A program made the position numbers and the translations under genes. This document shows, one piece after another, positions 47,688 through 58,403 of a stretch of DNA of 64,000 nt. The notes under the pieces are model-generated. The model saw nothing but the letters and a program-made list of their open reading frames with translations, searched no databases and was not told the DNA's origin. Within the stretch, counting starts at the first letter, position 1; each line of letters opens with the position of its first letter. Origin of the DNA: Bacteroidota bacterium (lineage in GTDB: Bacteria; Bacteroidota; Ignavibacteria; Ignavibacteriales; SURF-24); assembly GCA_030706145.1 (NCBI GenBank), contig JAUZPB010000006.1:16155-80154 (forward strand), in the 5' to 3' direction.

Positions 47688-49572
47688 TAATTCCCAGGAT
47701 AGTGAAAAGCCATTTTTGCAAAATCCTAAAAGATTTAACTCAATCAAAGATTTTAAGTCTCTTGAAGAGTTCCCTGACACAAAGTCTATGGCTATTGCTG
47801 ATTGCAGCGGGAATATTATCTATGCAAATCATTCCTTTGAATTATCCTTTCATCTAAAGGAAGGGGATAATTTTGGCACTTTCGAGTCTGAACCCAATAT
47901 AAATTCTTTAATTGAAGGCCTCTCGCTTAGCAAGTATAGCAGCTTCCATTGTGACCTTTTTTATTTTCGCAATACTTCTGGTGCTAGTCCAAATTTTTAT
48001 GTCGAAGTTGAAAGAATCCTTGTAAATGAATCTGACTTTTTTGTCTTTATCTTCTCTTCTCTTGAAGAAAGACAGAAACTTGAAAGTAAAATCAATACGC
48101 TCCACAATGCTTTGGAGTTCGGTAATGTCCCGGTAATTATAACTGATTCTGATGGCAGGATAACATACTCGACAAAATCTTTTGAAAAGATACTTAATAC
48201 TACAATTGAATTTCTTTATAGCAGAAATATAATCGATGTTCTCTCTAATATACTAGATCATCCTGACCTCGAAGACCTTCGAGTAAAAATTGCTGGTTAT
48301 GAAAAATGTACAAAAGTCGTCTCCGATATTAATGACGATGGGAGCTTATCTTACATAGAACTGACTATTAATCCCGTAAAAAGAGATGATGTTGCTGCAG
48401 AAGCAATGAACTTTATTATTACAGCAAACGACATCACTAATTACGTGCAGAAAAACAGGATCATCAAACGTTCAGAGGAAAGACAAAAATCAATTATTAA
48501 TAATATTTCTGACCTACTTTTGATTGTCCGGAGTGAAAAGGGAAATCTATACTTCGAAAATGCAAATGATAACTTCTATGAGGTATTTTCTCTAAAAAGA
48601 GAAAAAGCTATGGAGAAAAACATAGAAGACATTTTTGATAAACATTTCCACCTGATACTTACCCAGGCAATAAATAATCTAACCAAGTTTAAGAATGCAT
48701 ACCAGGAATTCAGATATAAGAACTATATTATTGACCGCGAATATCTTGGCTCCATTACTTTTACTGATGACCATTATGAAGAGCAGAGGATCTTCATTAT
48801 AAGCCTTAAGGATATTACCGAGCAGCTGATCAACGATGAAAAGCTGAGAAAGGCTTATCAGAAGGAAACTCACGTAAACAAACTGAAAAGTTCATTCCTT
48901 GCAAATATGTCTCATGAGATACGTACTCCACTTAATGCTATTGTAGGTTACTCAGAGCTCATTGAAGATGATGTGAAATCTGGAAGTATTGATTCAGCAA
49001 TAGAATTTTTCCCCTACCTGAAAGAAGGCTTTAATAGACTTTTAAGCCTGGTAGATAACATCCTGGAAGTATCCTTGATACAATCGGGCGAGACTGAATT
49101 AGATATTGTCTCAACAAATGTAGCTTCAGTCCTTAAAGCTGTTTACCGCAATATGATGCATTTTGCATTAGATAAAACTATGATCTTCGATATTGACATA
49201 GAGGATGAAGAGCTTTCAATTAAAGCTGACAGAATAAAACTTGAGAAAATTGTAAACGTTCTTGTCGATAATGCCATTAAGTATACAGATCGTAATGGAA
49301 AAGTTAAACTAAAATGCTACTATGATGAAACAGCAAAAATAACAATATCTGATACGGGAAAGGGCATTGCTCAGGAAAATCTTACCCGTATGTTCGAGCC
49401 TTTTGCACAGGAAGATGAAGGACATACAAGAAAATATGAAGGTGCAGGTCTTGGACTGACAATTGCTTATAATCTGACTAAACTCATGGGAGGAGAGTTA
49501 ATTGTAGATAGCATTATAAATGAGGGCACTATCATCACTCTGAGCTTCCCGTGCAGCCTTCCAGCTAATTAA
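47680..49572 (+). CDS. PAS-domain sensor histidine kinase (cytoplasmic)
   Basis: FLANMSHEIRTPLNAIVGYSEL, DTGKGI, GAGLGLTIAYNL. Confidence 0.93.
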   Translation: MSSNSQDSEKPFLQNPKRFNSIKDFKSLEEFPDTKSMAIADCSGNIIYANHSFELSFHLKEGDNFGTFESEPNINSLIEGLSLSKYSSFHCDLFYFRNTSGASPNFYVEVERILVNESDFFVFIFSSLEERQKLESKINTLHNALEFGNVPVIITDSDGRITYSTKSFEKILNTTIEFLYSRNIIDVLSNILDHPDLEDLRVKIAGYEKCTKVVSDINDDGSLSYIELTINPVKRDDVAAEAMNFIITANDITNYVQKNRIIKRSEERQKSIINNISDLLLIVRSEKGNLYFENANDNFYEVFSLKREKAMEKNIEDIFDKHFHLILTQAINNLTKFKNAYQEFRYKNYIIDREYLGSITFTDDHYEEQRIFIISLKDITEQLINDEKLRKAYQKETHVNKLKSSFLANMSHEIRTPLNAIVGYSELIEDDVKSGSIDSAIEFFPYLKEGFNRLLSLVDNILEVSLIQSGETELDIVSTNVASVLKAVYRNMMHFALDKTMIFDIDIEDEELSIKADRIKLEKIVNVLVDNAIKYTDRNGKVKLKCYYDETAKITISDTGKGIAQENLTRMFEPFAQEDEGHTRKYEGAGLGLTIAYNLTKLMGGELIVDSIINEGTIITLSFPCSLPAN

Positions 49573-49700
49573 AATATATCCTGTTCCAAAGCGCCCCAAG
49601 TCAAGAAGTTATAATAACTTATATTTCCTCTTCTTAATTCAAATAGTCCTTTCCTTTCAAATCATATTTATTTAATTTTTCGGATCAAATAAGAAAGAAG

Positions 49701-52577
49701 TTGCACATGAAATTTAGATATTTACTTTTTTTATTGGTTGCTTTTTCCTTCAGCAACTTACATTCACAAGATACAACGCAGACATTTCTGGACCTAAAAC
49801 CTACAGGTGTTGAAGACTTTTTAAATAAATACCCTAAGTATGATGGCCGGGGTACAATTATTCTTATACTCGATACTGGTGTGGATATGGGCATTGATGG
49901 CCTAAAAACGACTCCTTTAGGCCAGACAAAAATGATCGATGTCAGGGATTTTACTGGTCAGGGGGATATTGAATTATTTGATACAAAACTTAAAAATGAG
50001 CAGAATGAAGTTGTTTTGGCTGATGCCCTTGGAAAAAATGGAACAGGGGAAATTACTATTACTAACGATGAGCATAAGCTCTCTATAAAAGGCATTAATA
50101 AACTCTCACTTAAAGCTGCAGATGATAAATATTATATAGGAAATTTCGACGAAAACAGGTTCAAAAATTCTAATTCACTCGTTCGCGACCTTAATTCTAA
50201 CGGGAAATTTGATGATAATTTCATAGTCGTTGCCTTTAAGGTATCAAAAGGGGGAGAAGAGTACTGGGTCGCTTATTTTGATACTAATTCTGATGGAAGT
50301 ATTGCAGATGAAAAGCCTGTACGCAGCTACCAGGAAAAATATGATACTTTCCAGATTGCTACTTCTGCAAAAATTGCTCCTTTTAACTTTGCAATTAATA
50401 TTTTCCCCGGACAAAAGAAGATTAGCCTCTTTTATGATGACGGTGGGCATGGTACACATGTTGCCGGCATTGCAGGTGGATATCAGATAGGAAAAGAAAA
50501 ACATTTTAACGGTGTTGCTCCAGGATCAAGACTTATTGCACTTAAAATAGGCCATAATACTATGTCTGGTGGTGCAACTGTAACTGAAAGTATGAAAAGG
50601 GCATTCTTGTATGCTGACTCTCTTTCTAAAAAACTTGATGAACCCTGCATTATTAATATGAGTTTTGGTATTGGCAGCGTAATTGAAGGCTATTCAGATA
50701 TGGAGCTATTCCTTCAGGACCTGTTAAGGAAAAACCCTTATTTATATGTATGTGTTTCAAATGGCAATAATGGACCCGGAATTTCAACTGCAGGACTTCC
50801 TGCTTCAGGAAAATATGTCTTTTCATCTGGCGCTGTCCTTACTAATGCAGTAGCGCGCGATGTCTATGGTGCAGAGATTGGTGAGGATATTGTGCTGCAT
50901 TTTAGCTCAAGAGGTGGTGAGGTACCAAAACCTGATGTCGTTTCCCCTGGAGCCTGTGTATCTACTGTTACGAATTGGTCCACAAATGACAGAATGTGGG
51001 GTACAAGCATGGCTTCTCCATATACAACGGGCGTCGTTTCTTTGCTTATGAGTGCTGTTAGCCAGAAATATCCTGGAATAAAGATTCCCTCTCAACTTCT
51101 TTTTAAGGCAATCCGTCAGGGCGCCGTAAAACTTAAAGATTACAATTATCTCGATCAGGGAGCAGGTTACATTAATGTTTTGAATGCATACAGCGTACTT
51201 GAAAAATATATTAAAGACAAAGAATATATGGACTATGTTGACTATACCGTCAGCGCTTATGTACCATCTATGCCTAATAACAGAGCTCCTAACCTTTATT
51301 TTAGAAACGGATTAGTAATAAATAAAGAAGACAGCTTTAACTTTTTTATTTCAAAGGTTAACGCTCTTCAAAGTGATAAGTTCTACCGCATCTACAACCT
51401 TAAGAGCGATTGCGACTGGCTGCTTCCTGTACAGAAAAAAACTTATTTAAGAAACCAGCAGGGTGCTAACGTTTCAGTTCGTTTTGACAAAAGCAAAATG
51501 ACCGAACCTGGCCTATATTCCGGAAAGATCACTGCTTACCGTGATGACAACAAGACAAAATTCCCTGAATTTGAACTTCAGGCCTCTGTAATTATTCCCT
51601 ACGAGTTTACTAGAAGTAACAACTATAGCATGAGCTGGGAAAATGAAAAACTAATGCCCGGAAAACATAAAAGGTATTTTATTCATGTTCCCCAGGGTGC
51701 AAGTGCAATGATAGTTAAGATGAATACTCCAAAAAAGGGGTATTCTCAGGTCATCTACAGACTCTTTGATCAAGATGGAGTCAATACTTATACTTCATCT
51801 CTTCTTTCATCAAATAATAAAGAGGTAGAATCCATTGTAAGTCATCAGGACCTTAAACCTGGAGTTTATGAGTTAGTTGTACACGGATATTTTATGGCAA
51901 AGGAACTCTCTAACTATAACTTGTCGGTCGAATTTACAGGCGTTAAAGCTGTAGGCGAAGATGCCATAGTTGACGCTAAAACTAAATCAATTAAGATCAG
52001 TAATTCTCTCGACCAGGTAAAGAGTTATCAGCTTAGCGGAAGACTCCTTGGATATCAAAAGAACTTTCAGGCCGAATTTTCTTCTACTGATAAATACTCT
52101 TATGACTTTGTCATAAGAAAGGGAGAAAGCCTTAAGCAGTTTGAAGTAAATACAACTAAAGAAGACTTCAATAAGCTTACAGATCTATCTCTTCTGGTTT
52201 ATGATGAATCAGGAAAAGCGATCTTAAAAGATGGCCTTAATTATCCTAATGGTGTAATTAGCATTCAAAATACATTTGGTAATGCCGATAGCACAACACT
52301 GAGATTGGTAATAGTTCCTGCCTTTGCACTAAAGGCAGGTAACGCTACAATAAACGTTAAAGAAATCACCGAGATGACTACCCCGGCTGAATTTGAAGTT
52401 GAATCAAATCATTCTGACCAGGTTGAGTGGTACCCGGAGGTTGAAAAAAGAATTCGCCTTGGAATAGTGAAACCTGAATACTATTATCCATCAGGTTCAT
52501 GTCCTTATGGAAAGTTATATCTCAAATCTATAAAAGATGAGAGAGTTGAATTAGAAATACCATTTTTGATAAAATAA
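49701..52577 (+). CDS. Subtilisin-family S8 peptidase, tripeptidyl-peptidase II-like
   Basis: DTGVDMGIDGLKTTPLGQTKMIDVRDFTGQGD, GGHGTHVAGI, GTSMASPYTTG; signal peptide. Confidence 0.88.
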   Translation: MHMKFRYLLFLLVAFSFSNLHSQDTTQTFLDLKPTGVEDFLNKYPKYDGRGTIILILDTGVDMGIDGLKTTPLGQTKMIDVRDFTGQGDIELFDTKLKNEQNEVVLADALGKNGTGEITITNDEHKLSIKGINKLSLKAADDKYYIGNFDENRFKNSNSLVRDLNSNGKFDDNFIVVAFKVSKGGEEYWVAYFDTNSDGSIADEKPVRSYQEKYDTFQIATSAKIAPFNFAINIFPGQKKISLFYDDGGHGTHVAGIAGGYQIGKEKHFNGVAPGSRLIALKIGHNTMSGGATVTESMKRAFLYADSLSKKLDEPCIINMSFGIGSVIEGYSDMELFLQDLLRKNPYLYVCVSNGNNGPGISTAGLPASGKYVFSSGAVLTNAVARDVYGAEIGEDIVLHFSSRGGEVPKPDVVSPGACVSTVTNWSTNDRMWGTSMASPYTTGVVSLLMSAVSQKYPGIKIPSQLLFKAIRQGAVKLKDYNYLDQGAGYINVLNAYSVLEKYIKDKEYMDYVDYTVSAYVPSMPNNRAPNLYFRNGLVINKEDSFNFFISKVNALQSDKFYRIYNLKSDCDWLLPVQKKTYLRNQQGANVSVRFDKSKMTEPGLYSGKITAYRDDNKTKFPEFELQASVIIPYEFTRSNNYSMSWENEKLMPGKHKRYFIHVPQGASAMIVKMNTPKKGYSQVIYRLFDQDGVNTYTSSLLSSNNKEVESIVSHQDLKPGVYELVVHGYFMAKELSNYNLSVEFTGVKAVGEDAIVDAKTKSIKISNSLDQVKSYQLSGRLLGYQKNFQAEFSSTDKYSYDFVIRKGESLKQFEVNTTKEDFNKLTDLSLLVYDESGKAILKDGLNYPNGVISIQNTFGNADSTTLRLVIVPAFALKAGNATINVKEITEMTTPAEFEVESNHSDQVEWYPEVEKRIRLGIVKPEYYYPSGSCPYGKLYLKSIKDERVELEIPFLIK

Positions 52578-52597
52578 AAAAGGAGAAGAACAAGAAT

Positions 52598-54583
52598 ATG
52601 AGCGCTGAACCTGTACCAAAAACAAATGGTGGATTACCTTCAAATGCTTATACTGAATTAAAACCGGGTGAAGAATATGTCCCGGTAATGTTCCCTACAA
52701 AAACTTTTCCTGAGGTTACACTCTGGTCTGTATGCTGGGGACTTATAATGTCTGCTATCTTTTCAGCTGCTGCTGCATATCTTGGATTAAAGATAGGGCA
52801 GGTCTTTGAAGCAGCAATACCAATTGCAATTATTGCCGTTGGACTTTCGACTGTATTTAAGAGGAAAAACGCTCTTGGCGAAAATGTGATTATTCAGTCC
52901 ATTGGCGCTAGCTCGGGCGTTATTGTTGCGGGTGCGGTCTTTACAATTCCTGCACTTTACATATTAAACCTGCACGTCCAGTTCTTTCAGGTATTCCTTG
53001 CCTCTCTCTTTGGCGGCTTTTTAGGAATACTTTTCCTTATCCCCTTTAGAAAGTATTTCGTCTCGGAAATGCACGGTAAGTTCCCCTTCCCCGAGGCTAC
53101 TGCTACAACCGAAGTTCTTGTGGCAGGAGAAAAAGGCGGCGGACAAGCTCTTGTTTTAGTTATAAGCGGACTTATTGGCGGCCTTTATGACTTTATCATT
53201 CAAACCTTCGGATGGTGGAGCGAGGTCTTTACTACAAGAGTAATTACTGCTGGACAGAAGCTTGCTGATAATTATAAGCTTGTCTTTAGAATGAATGTGG
53301 GCGCAGCTGTAATGGGACTTGGTTATATTACTGGCTTAAAGTATACGGCCATAATTGCTGCAGGTTCATTTGTATCCTGGTATGTTATGATTCCTGTCGT
53401 TTCATATATTGGACAGGCAATAACTCAGCCTCTTGGCGTTAACGTCACACTGTTAATTAAGGATATGTCCCCCGAACAGATCTTCTCAACTTATGTTCGC
53501 CACATTGGTATTGGCGGAATTGCGATGGCTGGTATTATAGGTATTGTCCGCTCATCAAAAATAATCGTTTCAGCATTTTCACTTGCTGTAAAAGAGATCT
53601 TTGGCGGAAAGACAAATCATAGTGACAGAGTCAGAACTCAAAGAGACCTTCCAATGATTATTATCGTCTGTGGTATACTGCTTACAGCTGCATTAGTATT
53701 TATTTTCTTCTTATTTGGAGTAGTTGGTAACCTTACACATGCTATTGTTGGACTTCTTATTGTTTTGATTATTTCTTTCTTGTTTACAACTGTTGCAGCA
53801 AATGCAATTGCTATTGTTGGTACAAACCCTGTCTCTGGTATGACACTTATGACGCTCATACTTTCTTCTATAGTTTTAGTCTCTGTGGGTCTTACTGGCG
53901 AGGCTGGTATGGCTTCGGCTTTAATCATTGGCGGCGTTGTTTGTACTGCTTTATCTATGGCTGGCGGATTTATTACAGACCTTAAAATAGGTTACTGGCT
54001 GGGTACCTCTCCTTATAAACAGGAGACCTGGAAGTTTCTTGGTACTGTCGTTGCCTCGGCTACTGTTGGCTGGGTTATACTTGTATTAAACCAAACCTAT
54101 GGCTTTGGCCCAAATAGCAGCCTTGTAGCCCCACAGGCAAATGCAATGGCAGCTGTCATAAAACCTCTTATGTCTAACCAGCCTGCACCATGGATGCTTT
54201 ATGTTGCTGGTGCCTTCATGTCTCTTATCCTTACAATCTTAGGCGTTCCGGCACTTGCTTTTGCTCTTGGTATGTACATACCTCTTGAATTGAATACTCC
54301 ACTTCTGGTTGGTGGACTTATTTCTCACTTCGTATCAACAAGATCAAAAAATGAATCTTTGAACAATGCTAGACGTGAACGTGGAACACTTATTGCCTCA
54401 GGCTTCATAGCCGGTGGTGCGCTCATGGGCGTAATAAGTGCAATTATGAGATATAAGAATATTAATCTTGTCAATACGGAATGGTTTGAATCCAATTCGG
54501 CCGAACTTGTTGCAATTATGATGTTTGCTCTAATATGCGCATACATGATCTGGGACTCTTTAAGGGCAAAGGCTGAAGAATAG
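52598..54583 (+). CDS. OPT-family oligopeptide transporter
   Basis: Multi-TM; EYVPVMFPTKTFPEVTLWSV, KFPFPEATATTEVL. Confidence 0.92.
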   Translation: MSAEPVPKTNGGLPSNAYTELKPGEEYVPVMFPTKTFPEVTLWSVCWGLIMSAIFSAAAAYLGLKIGQVFEAAIPIAIIAVGLSTVFKRKNALGENVIIQSIGASSGVIVAGAVFTIPALYILNLHVQFFQVFLASLFGGFLGILFLIPFRKYFVSEMHGKFPFPEATATTEVLVAGEKGGGQALVLVISGLIGGLYDFIIQTFGWWSEVFTTRVITAGQKLADNYKLVFRMNVGAAVMGLGYITGLKYTAIIAAGSFVSWYVMIPVVSYIGQAITQPLGVNVTLLIKDMSPEQIFSTYVRHIGIGGIAMAGIIGIVRSSKIIVSAFSLAVKEIFGGKTNHSDRVRTQRDLPMIIIVCGILLTAALVFIFFLFGVVGNLTHAIVGLLIVLIISFLFTTVAANAIAIVGTNPVSGMTLMTLILSSIVLVSVGLTGEAGMASALIIGGVVCTALSMAGGFITDLKIGYWLGTSPYKQETWKFLGTVVASATVGWVILVLNQTYGFGPNSSLVAPQANAMAAVIKPLMSNQPAPWMLYVAGAFMSLILTILGVPALAFALGMYIPLELNTPLLVGGLISHFVSTRSKNESLNNARRERGTLIASGFIAGGALMGVISAIMRYKNINLVNTEWFESNSAELVAIMMFALICAYMIWDSLRAKAEE

Positions 54584-54638
54584 GTATAAAAGCTTAGGTA
54601 TTGAAAAGTTTGTATTTCTGAATATATTTTATTTTTAT

Positions 54639-54681
54639 ACATGTCATCTTCTTTTTTTTGAGAGATGACATGTTTTATTTT
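54639..54681 (+). terminator. Intrinsic terminator after OPT transporter
   Basis: ACATGTCATCT-tcttttttttgag-AGATGACATGTTTTATTTT. Confidence 0.75.
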
Positions 54682-54692
54682 ATGGAGAATAG

Positions 54693-55823
54693 ATGAATAT
54701 TAGTGAATCCAGGAGTTATTTCCCTTACCTTAAAACAGGTAAGATCTATATGAATCATGCTGCAATTAGCCCTCTTTCAAAGCCTGTTGTTGATGCTTTG
54801 CAGAGCTATATTTATACTAGAAGTGAAACAGAGATTGAAAATTACTTCTCTTTTCAGAGGATAGTCGTTGATACAAAGAACAAACTTGCTCAAATGATCA
54901 ACACCACAAGCGATCGCATTGCCTTTGCTGACAATACATCAAATGCCCTGAATATACTTGCCCAGTCCATTGACTGGAAAAGCGGCGATAGAATTATATT
55001 AAATGATATTGAGTTTCCTTCAAATATCTATCCTTTTCTGAACCTTAAATCCTATGGCGTCGAGATTGACTTTATTAAATCTCACGATGGGCAGGTTAGC
55101 TTTGAAGATATTGAAAAGGCACTAACTCCAAAGACCAGACTAGTTTCTATTAGCCACGTTCAGTTTTTGTCGGGCTACAAGACCGATATTGAAAAGATCG
55201 GTCAACTGTGCCGTCAGAAAGGTGTAATCTTTTGTGTCGATTCTATTCAGGCCTTGGGAGCCATGCGCGAAGATGTTGAAAAAATGTCTATTGACTTTCT
55301 AGCTGCAGGAACTCAAAAATGGCTAATGTCTATGCAGGGCTTGTCTGTTTTCTATGTCAGAAAGGAACTGCAGGAAAAGCTGCAACCTAAATTTGTTGGA
55401 TGGACCTCTGTTAAAGATGCATGGAACCTGCTTGACTACGATCTAACCTTAAGGGAAGGGGCAGATAGTTTTCAGAACGGTACTGTCTGTTCAATTGGAA
55501 TTGCAGCTCTTCATGCTACACTTGACCTGATGCTATCGTTTGGATTTGATGAAATTGAAAAAACAATCCTGGATAATTCGGAATATTTTATAGAAAGACT
55601 CTCTGATATTGGCCTTAATCCTATCTTAAAAGGTATTGAAAGAAAATATTTATCCGGAATTGTTAGCTTTAAGTCTGAAAAAGCACAGGAAATTTTTGAT
55701 GAATTAGAAAAAAGAAATATTGTAGCTGCCGTTCGCGAAGGAGTAGTAAGGTTTTCTCCACATTACTACAATAACCACGAAGAGATCGATAAGGTTGTCA
55801 TGACGCTTAAAGAGATCATATAA
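54693..55823 (+). CDS. Class V aminotransferase (SufS/NifS fold)
   Basis: NHAAISPLSKPV, SISHVQFLSGYKTDIEKIGQLCRQKGVIFCVDSIQALGA, AAGTQKWLMS. Confidence 0.92.
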   Translation: MNISESRSYFPYLKTGKIYMNHAAISPLSKPVVDALQSYIYTRSETEIENYFSFQRIVVDTKNKLAQMINTTSDRIAFADNTSNALNILAQSIDWKSGDRIILNDIEFPSNIYPFLNLKSYGVEIDFIKSHDGQVSFEDIEKALTPKTRLVSISHVQFLSGYKTDIEKIGQLCRQKGVIFCVDSIQALGAMREDVEKMSIDFLAAGTQKWLMSMQGLSVFYVRKELQEKLQPKFVGWTSVKDAWNLLDYDLTLREGADSFQNGTVCSIGIAALHATLDLMLSFGFDEIEKTILDNSEYFIERLSDIGLNPILKGIERKYLSGIVSFKSEKAQEIFDELEKRNIVAAVREGVVRFSPHYYNNHEEIDKVVMTLKEII

Positions 55824-55854
55824 CAAAGATAAACCTTTCTTTAAAGGATACTAA

Positions 55855-55897
55855 AAAAGCGGTATTGAAAAAATAAAAATCAATACCGCTTTTCTTT
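55855..55897. terminator. Bidirectional intrinsic terminator between convergent genes
   Basis: AAAAGCGGTATTGA-aaaaataaaaa-TCAATACCGCTTTT. Confidence 0.85.
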
Positions 55898-55928
55898 TCA
55901 ATATTACCAGAAAAATAAAACCACAAAA

Positions 55929-56153
55929 TTAAATAGCTGTTTCATCAGACTTTAGTGAGAGTTCAACTTTTAGATTAAGTTCAGCACCGCTAAAGAGAGT
56001 ATACTTGATGTTATTGATGCTGCACTTGTAGTCCTCACCTACCAGATCACTAATGACCTTTGAAATTCCGGCCTCAAGCGAATCAATAGAAATGGATTTA
56101 AGCTTATTATGAAGGATCTTGTTGATATCAATATCCTTTTCTTCCTGGTTCAT
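55929..56153 (-). CDS. Small hypothetical protein
   Basis: 74 aa ORF, ATG preceded by gaagag-type SD. Confidence 0.55.
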   Translation of the reverse strand: MNQEEKDIDINKILHNKLKSISIDSLEAGISKVISDLVGEDYKCSINNIKYTLFSGAELNLKVELSLKSDETAI

Positions 56154-56262
56154 ATATTTCTCTTCCTGTTAAATTGGATGGATTAAACTTTTATTGTTAG
56201 ACGCACCTAAAATTAATTAGTTCCGTAGGTTTTTTAGCTTTTTAATTTTTCTAACTTTTCTA

Positions 56263-57612
56263 TTATTTTTCTCTTATTATTTTTAAGAGCTCTTCTGTCT
56301 TTTCTTCCATTAGCTTCTGATCTTTTCTGCTTTCAACGTTTAAGCGGAGGATAGGTTCTGTATTTGACATCCTTATGTTAAACCTCCAGTTATCAAATTC
56401 GACGCTCAGTCCGTCTAGATATTCTTTCTTTCCGCTAGTAAACATAGAATCGAGCTCTTTTATCTTTGCTGCCGGATTTTCAATTGTTGTATTGATTTCT
56501 CCGCTGCATGGGAAGTTATTTACCATCTCTTCTACAAGCTTGCTTAATGGTTTTCCCTCTTCAGAGATCAATTGCAGAACTAAAAGGAAAGGAATCATTC
56601 CACTGTCTGAGTAAGCATTGTCGCGAAAATAGTGATGAGCCGACATTTCTCCACCATAAATTGCATTTACTTCTCTCATCTTCTCTTTTATAAATGCATG
56701 ACCGCTTTTTGACTCTATTGCCTGACCCCCGTTATTGCTGACTACTTCAACTGTATTCCAAACTAAACGTGGATCATGGACGATCTTTTCGCCCGGATGT
56801 TTCTTTAATATTGATTTTGCTAGAAGTCCAACAATGTAATACCCTTCAATAAAATTGCCTTTTTCGTCAAAGAAAAAGCATCTGTCGTAGTCTCCATCCC
56901 ATGCTACTCCTAGATCAGCATTATTCTTTTGTACAGCGTCAATACTTGGTTGCCTGTTACCAGGTAGAAGTGGATTTGGCACTCCATTTGGGAAATTTGA
57001 GTCAGGTTCAGTAAATACCTTTATCATTTTTATCGGCAAGTTATTTTCAATTGCATCTAAAGCAAGCCCAACACAACCATTGCCCCCATTTACAACCACT
57101 TTTAATGGCTTTATTTTATCTTTGTCATAAAATTTCTTTAGGTTGTTTATAAAATCAGGCATTACATCCTTTTGTGTTACTTTCCCCTTCTTTTCGCTTA
57201 ACTGGTCAAAATTCTTGCTTAGAATGAGCTTTTCTACTTCATTTAGCCCTGAATCATAACCTACAGGAACAGAACCCTTCTTAACAAACTTCAACCCATT
57301 ATATTCGGGAGGATTATGACTAGCAGTGATCATAATTCCACCATCGGCATTTAGGAAAGGTGTTGCAAAGTAAATCATTTCAGTTCCGCAAAGCCCTATA
57401 TCTGTTACATCAACACCACTGTCGGTTAGTCCCTTTATAAGTGCATCTGAGAGTTCAACAGAAGAAGTACGTACGTCATGACCAACTACAGCTGTCTTCA
57501 GATTCAACAGCTTTGTATATGCTCTGCCAATGTTGTATGCGAGTTCGGTGTTAAGTTCGCTCCCTACTTTACCACGTATATCATAGGCCTTAAAACAAGA
57601 AATTTTGTCCAT
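56263..57612 (-). CDS. Phosphomannomutase/phosphoglucomutase
   Basis: FKAYDIRGKVG, MITASHNPPEYNGLKFV, WDGDYDRCFFFDE, GGEMSAHHYF. Confidence 0.95.
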   Translation of the reverse strand: MDKISCFKAYDIRGKVGSELNTELAYNIGRAYTKLLNLKTAVVGHDVRTSSVELSDALIKGLTDSGVDVTDIGLCGTEMIYFATPFLNADGGIMITASHNPPEYNGLKFVKKGSVPVGYDSGLNEVEKLILSKNFDQLSEKKGKVTQKDVMPDFINNLKKFYDKDKIKPLKVVVNGGNGCVGLALDAIENNLPIKMIKVFTEPDSNFPNGVPNPLLPGNRQPSIDAVQKNNADLGVAWDGDYDRCFFFDEKGNFIEGYYIVGLLAKSILKKHPGEKIVHDPRLVWNTVEVVSNNGGQAIESKSGHAFIKEKMREVNAIYGGEMSAHHYFRDNAYSDSGMIPFLLVLQLISEEGKPLSKLVEEMVNNFPCSGEINTTIENPAAKIKELDSMFTSGKKEYLDGLSVEFDNWRFNIRMSNTEPILRLNVESRKDQKLMEEKTEELLKIIREK

Positions 57613-57826
57613 TTTTTCTCCTTTAAATTGATTCCAGAATTACTTTAAATAATAGATAAAAATAAGACATTTTCTACATAGAAAAAACTTTTTAGCCTAA
57701 AATTAGGGCATGGATAAATAAGTTAAAGCCCAATTTTTTACATAGAATTTATTTTATTAACTATTTACCTTTGCACATGTAATTTACCCGGAGGATAATA
57801 TCACTACTATTAAGAATAAAAACAAA

Positions 57827-58111
57827 ATGCATTTTGCAAAATGTAACAATACAAAATGCAGCTCGATCTACTTGGTTGATCCAGAAAAAGCGATAACTGA
57901 TCTGGGCTGCTTATGCCCTGTCTGCCGTACAAAGGTTAAAACTTCTCATGTCGTTCAATGCGCTAGCTGCCAGACTGTTATTAACTTTATACATGCAGCA
58001 CCAAATGAGGAGAAAACAGTTTTCTATGTCGAAAAATGTTCTCATTGCGGTGGAACTATTGAAGATGAATGGGATATTGAACCCCTTTATACACCAGAGT
58101 CATATATCTGA
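57827..58111 (+). CDS. Small zinc-ribbon-like protein
   Basis: Multiple Cys pairs CLCPVC, CASC, CSHC in 94 aa. Confidence 0.6.
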   Translation: MHFAKCNNTKCSSIYLVDPEKAITDLGCLCPVCRTKVKTSHVVQCASCQTVINFIHAAPNEEKTVFYVEKCSHCGGTIEDEWDIEPLYTPESYI

Positions 58112-58403
58112 ATTGTCTTCTTACAATGTAATCCAGATTTATGACACTTTTCTGTAAATACTAAGAATATTCTTTTTCTAAGTTAAAAACTGAAAAAGCT
58201 TTCCTTAAAAAAGTAATTTCACCATTCTTTTTACTGCCTGAAAAGATATACCCAAATTATATTAATGCACATAATTGAGTGCCGTAATCTATATTAAGGG
58301 AATTTTGAAGCTGAAAATTGCTGTTTTATTTGTTTAGCAATGGCAAATATGTTAATTTTATTCACCTAAAACTTAAAATGTTTTTTTATCTTAAAGGAGA
58401 AAT

